Below, in pieces: positions 63,117 through 64,000 of a DNA stretch of 64,000 bases. The DNA is from Mesostigma viride. Lineage: Eukaryota; Streptophyta; Mesostigmatophyceae; Mesostigmatales; Mesostigmataceae. The stretch lies in contig RPFO01000165.1 of assembly GCA_009746045.1 (NCBI GenBank), forward strand, positions 6,115,085 to 6,179,084. Direction: 5' to 3'. Both the position numbers and the translations under genes were made by a program. The notes beneath the pieces are model-generated. The model did no database searches. It was not told where the DNA came from and saw only the letters and a list, made by a program, of their open reading frames with translations. The first letter of the stretch is position 1, and every line of letters begins with the position of its first letter.

Positions 63117-64000
63117 CCTACTGCCACTGCTGCTGCTGCTGCTGCTACTACTGTTTCTTTATACTTAAAGACTGATAAGTTTGCAAGCAAGTACGCAAAG
63201 CACGCCAGTGAGCAACATCCACAATCCGTCAAACATCGGAACCATGACAACAGCTTGACCAGAAAAAAAGGAAGGCTTGCTGTCCCAAATTGCGTGCCGG
63301 CCACGTGCACCAAGTGACACCAGGTCACTATGTGGATGAGGTTGCACAGCAGCCGCAAGACGGTTCCATGCACAGACTTGGTACTGTGGACCTTGGCACT
63401 GTCATACCCCCACCTAAACCAATGCTAAAGGTGTCCAAACCTTGTTGGTGACATCCCGCAGCCGCTGCGCGCCGGCCTCGTGAGCTAATACTAGTACAAA
63501 AATGCTGGCAAATCCCTCTCGCACCTCTTCACTACAGCCAGTCCCACTACCGCTTGCCTTGTTGATGATGTCGCGCAGCCGCTGTGTGCCTGCCTCGGGC
63601 GCAAACGTGAGGCTACCCTTCTTGCGGCCGCCCAGGATGTTGGCGATGGAGTCGTCAAAGCGGTCCACCCGCTGGCTGGGGAGGGAGAGCGAGATGTTCT
63701 CGCCTTTAAGCCGGTTCTTGATCTATGTATAGCAAAGGCAGAGGGTTATTTTGTTGTGTGTGGGTGAAGGGGAGGAGGGGGAAGGGTGTTGGGAGACACG
63801 AAATATAAGAAACAAGCTGAAAGATGTTCTTGCGCTTGAGCTGGTCCTTGATCTATGTATAGGAATAGGGTTATTTTGTGGTGGTGGTGTGTGGGCGGGG
63901 GGGGGGGGTGAAGGGTGCTGGGAAGACAGCAAATATAAGAAACAAGCTGAAAGATCTTCTCTCCCTTGAGCTGAGTCTTGATCAGTTTATCGAAATGCAC
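48613..64000 (-). CDS. B12-type radical SAM / DUF2344 fusion protein (3' part; 5' end outside window)
   Basis: Fifteen exons fit with intact splice sites and frame: 63722-63558, 62571-62434, 61578-61384, 60718-60624, 60241-60163, 59810-59667, 58340-58211, 57332-57265, 56068-55883, 55092-54943, 53633-53402, 51635-51517, 50780-50577, 50099-50025, 48717-48613 (stop TGA). They encode about 690 residues. The first exons give the end of a radical SAM barrel (SLTFAPEAGTQRLRDIINK, VKLYFMIGLPGETDEDVVGI, TPKPHTPFQWHS, ADRRLGKVIRRAWELGA, LPWDVVD), then a Cys cluster (CSHSGLCSECGVC). The DUF2344/TIGR03936 domain follows (VTFAKRGTMAYIGHLDLATL, FHSRPRISVALALPLGY) with an acidic insert near 53,480. This layout matches TIGR03960-type proteins of cyanobacteria and other bacteria; their reaction is not established, and B12 binding is expected from the N-terminus beyond the window. 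A plastid (cyanobacterial) origin is my inference. The last two exons are less certain: they follow the family's C-terminus. Confidence 0.85.
49284..49600. repeat. 38-bp tandem repeat, 8 copies (last intron)
   Basis: Units of CCATGCATGCACTTTATAGT then ACTAAAAGAATTAGGAAC, spaced exactly 38 bp (for example 49,305, 49,343 ... 49,571). Almost no divergence, so the array is recent. Confidence 0.95.
49690..49835. repeat. Degenerate ~25-bp repeat (last intron)
   Basis: About six diverged units of the form CTACGCATACAATTCCAATA then ATGGC, varying in length and sequence. Confidence 0.75.
50935..51400. repeat. 65-bp tandem repeat, 5 copies, beside a copied exon edge
   Basis: Units start at 51,045, 51,110, 51,175, 51,240 and 51,305 (AGGATGGCCCACTAGAATAA); a partial sixth starts at 51,370 and degenerates toward the exon at 51,517. 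At 50,940-50,965 there is a decayed copy of the 51,517-51,540 exon end (GCGCTTGGTAACGAGCGGC). All of it lies in the intron 50,781-51,516. Confidence 0.9.
51690..53055. repeat. 27-bp minisatellite, roughly 50 copies, filling one intron
   Basis: Units of GGATGCAGGGAAACCTTTGT then TAGGAGG with 26-28 bp variants (ACCATTTG, ACAATTG, ACATTTG). Higher-order blocks repeat (for example the GGAAACAATTGTTAAGAGG variant recurs several times). It makes up most of intron 51,636-53,401. Long frames across it are repeat artefacts. Confidence 0.95.
53706..53750 (-). repeat. Copy of the 53,633 exon start inside the upstream intron
   Basis: AAGATGGTGTACTCCGCCGA at 53,706 repeats the plus-strand sequence of the exon's 5' edge at 53,606-53,625. 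It lies 80-100 bp beyond the real junction. Confidence 0.75.
54483..54622. repeat. (CCCA)n microsatellite, about 140 bp
   Basis: Uninterrupted CACC/CCCA tetranucleotide repeat in the intron 53,634-54,942. Frames encoding THPP or WVGG are by-products. Confidence 0.95.
55165..55390 (-). repeat. Three decayed copies of the 55,092 exon start
   Basis: CATCTACGCGTCCATGTACTGGTG-like segments at about 55,170, 55,262 and 55,362 repeat the edge CTCCACGTCCATGTACTGGT at 55,078-55,097, with divergence increasing with distance. Each is followed by an AATAGAAAGC/GGGAATAG block copied from the adjoining intron. Confidence 0.75.
55600..55835. repeat. TACATATA/AGAGTGGCT repeats and a copy of the 55,883 exon end
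   Basis: Units of GAGTGGCTACATATA and ACATTCGCTAGGTAG repeat from 55,600 to 55,750. At 55,785-55,835 a diverged copy of the exon end 55,883-55,925 (CTCGCAGTTGCCGGTGCAGC) is present. Confidence 0.75.
56115..56200 (-). repeat. Copy of the 56,068 exon start
   Basis: ACAGCGTGGCCAGGTCCAGG and GTGGCCGATGTCGGCCATGA at 56,120-56,160 repeat 55,998-56,075 for about 75 bp, including the positions next to the acceptor. This is one of the clearest exon-edge duplications. Confidence 0.8.
56605..56770 (-). repeat. Two copies of the 57,265 exon end
   Basis: TGCGACCTGTGCTGCTCGGG then CTTGAAGTGGCC near 56,610-56,645, and a more diverged copy (CTGCACCCTGCCCTTGCCCC, ATTGAAATGGCC) near 56,735-56,770. Both repeat the exon end and donor at 57,262-57,300. 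Confidence 0.75.
56930..57010 (+). mobile_element. Orphan ORF1-only-type 3' end inside an intron
   Basis: AGAATGTATTAAAAACCATA, TGCCCTTTCTCAGGGATATG and a hairpin variant CCTCCCCACCGAGG (56,991-57,004) followed by AATGAATGAATTAATAG match the 3' ends at 42.0 and 46.9 kb. This is a short truncated insertion in the intron between exons 57,265 and 56,068. Confidence 0.65.
57030..57125. repeat. 25-bp tandem repeat, 4 copies
   Basis: AGTCACCCCCCTCAATGAAC then CCCTC, repeated with one or two changes per unit. Confidence 0.85.
58455..59210. repeat. Copies of the 58,340 exon start around a GTTGGAT minisatellite
   Basis: CAGCCACCACTTGGTGATGC at 58,600-58,625 and diverged copies near 58,460, 58,730 and 59,180 repeat the exon's 5' edge (58,318-58,343). 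Between 58,790 and 59,165 lie 40-43-bp units built of CAAGTTGGATTCTTGATAGG and GTTGGATCTATGAGAGACAA. Everything is within the intron 58,341-59,666. Confidence 0.8.
59340..59515 (-). repeat. Two copies of the 59,667 exon end
   Basis: CACTCACATCAACCACATGC, CAGGGCAGCGGCGCGTCCAG near 59,467-59,507, and a shorter GCAGCGCATCCAGCCGCGCA copy near 59,350, repeat the exon end with donor at 59,661-59,710. Confidence 0.75.
59985..60150 (-). repeat. Copies of the 60,163 exon end
   Basis: CTCACCTGCTGGTACTTCCA then GCCCATCCCGGCCTTCATG near 60,107-60,147 repeats 60,158-60,200; a weaker AGCCCATCACGGCCATTCGT copy lies near 60,000. Confidence 0.75.
60770..60985. repeat. GCATGCCATYGC repeats and copies of the 60,718 exon start
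   Basis: TTAGCATGCCATTGCTGACA-type units repeat five times from 60,768 to 60,880. GTCCTCCATCCCTGACATCT near 60,954-60,974 copies the exon's 5' edge at 60,702-60,722. Confidence 0.75.
62155..62310 (-). repeat. Two copies of the 62,434 exon end
   Basis: ATGCCCACCACGCACTCATT near 62,181 and ATGCCCATCACGCGCTCATC near 62,277 repeat the exon end ATGCCCACCACGTCCTCGTC (62,450-62,469). On the minus strand both keep GACAC(A/T)GTAAAG but the donor GT after AAG is lost (TT). Confidence 0.85.
62595..63060 (-). repeat. Copies of the 62,571 exon start
   Basis: ATTGGTCAGGCCCTGCGGTT then TAGTCATCATGATGCAC at 62,604-62,640 repeats 62,560-62,596 almost exactly. More diverged copies (CCGCGCAGAAGCTCCTTATT; CCACCAGGTCCTCATTCACA) lie between 62,980 and 63,060. 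Confidence 0.8.
63068..63152. repeat. (GCTCCT)n and (GCT)n microsatellite
   Basis: Six-base GCTCCT repeats (63,075-63,116) followed by GCT/ACT trinucleotides (63,130-63,152), in the intron 62,572-63,557. Confidence 0.95.
63430..63490 (-). repeat. Copy of the 63,558 exon end
   Basis: On the minus strand HEAGAQRLRDVTNK followed by GTTTGG repeats the exon end PEAGTQRLRDIINK followed by GCAAGC. It is a decayed duplicate of the exon edge with its donor, about 120 bp downstream of the real one. Confidence 0.85.
63820..63990 (-). repeat. Two copies of the 63,722 exon start
   Basis: On the minus strand ATCAAGGACCAGCTCAAGCG (near 63,853) and ATCAAGACTCAGCTCAAGGG (near 63,982) repeat the exon start ATCAAGAACCGGCTTAAAGG, each followed by AACATCTTTCAG-like sequence; the nearer copy is also preceded by CTATACATAG. 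The real exon upstream of this region lies outside the window. Confidence 0.8.

Overview
The window is nuclear DNA from a eukaryote, most likely a green alga (Chlorophyta); I cannot name the species. The evidence is a gene broken into at least 15 exons with GT-AG (and one GC-AG) introns, a TGTAA-type poly(A) signal 48 nt downstream of a stop codon, a tubulin-tyrosine-ligase-family protein, and a dense load of eukaryotic transposons. Only two host genes are recognisable: a single-exon TTL-domain protein with a secretory leader (19,493-21,358, minus) and the 3' part of a B12-binding-type radical SAM protein fused to DUF2344 (48,613 to beyond 64,000, minus). Almost everything between 0.9 and 47.5 kb is mobile DNA, much of it nested.

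Layout. 0-0.9 kb: palindromic non-coding DNA. 0.9-5.65 kb: minus-strand non-LTR (LINE) debris. 5.8-10.2 kb: an ORF1 relic of a LINE-like element split by a complete hAT transposon (TIRs, 8-bp target duplication, frameshifted transposase). 10.2-15.8 kb: fragments of at least three LINE families (here called LINE-A, -B, -C) plus an unclassified 417-bp insert. 15.9-18.9 kb: a duplicated copy of the last exon and intron of the radical SAM gene, invaded by a piggyBac-like non-autonomous element and a foldback element. 19.5-21.4 kb: TTL gene. 22-23.8 kb: palindromic AT-rich DNA. 23.9-27.6 kb: a degenerate L1-like LINE. 28.8-29.6 kb: LINE-D fragment. 30-46.9 kb: three copies of an ORF1-only element; the first carries two nested Copia-like LTR retrotransposons (one nearly intact, 7.46 kb), and the second copy is tail-to-tail with the first. 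46.9-47.5 kb: LINE-B 3' end with a tandem array of its tail. 47.9-64 kb: radical SAM gene, with introns filled by minisatellites and by partial copies of its own exon edges.

Most notable points: (1) in the nearly intact LTR element a retropepsin-like segment lies between integrase and reverse transcriptase (INT-PR-RT-RH), and its LTRs begin AGTT and end AACT instead of TG...CA; (2) ORF1-only elements and RT-bearing LINEs share a 3'-terminal CTCC-CAAC-GGAG hairpin followed by TTAA-type tails, suggesting RT supplied in trans; (3) nearly every intron of the radical SAM gene holds decayed tandem copies of the neighbouring splice junction, and its last codons including the stop have grown into a ~25-copy 24-bp array, whereas a paralogous last exon at 15.9 kb keeps a single unit.

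Family names LINE-A to LINE-E are labels for this window only. All calls come from reading the sequence; no database search was run.
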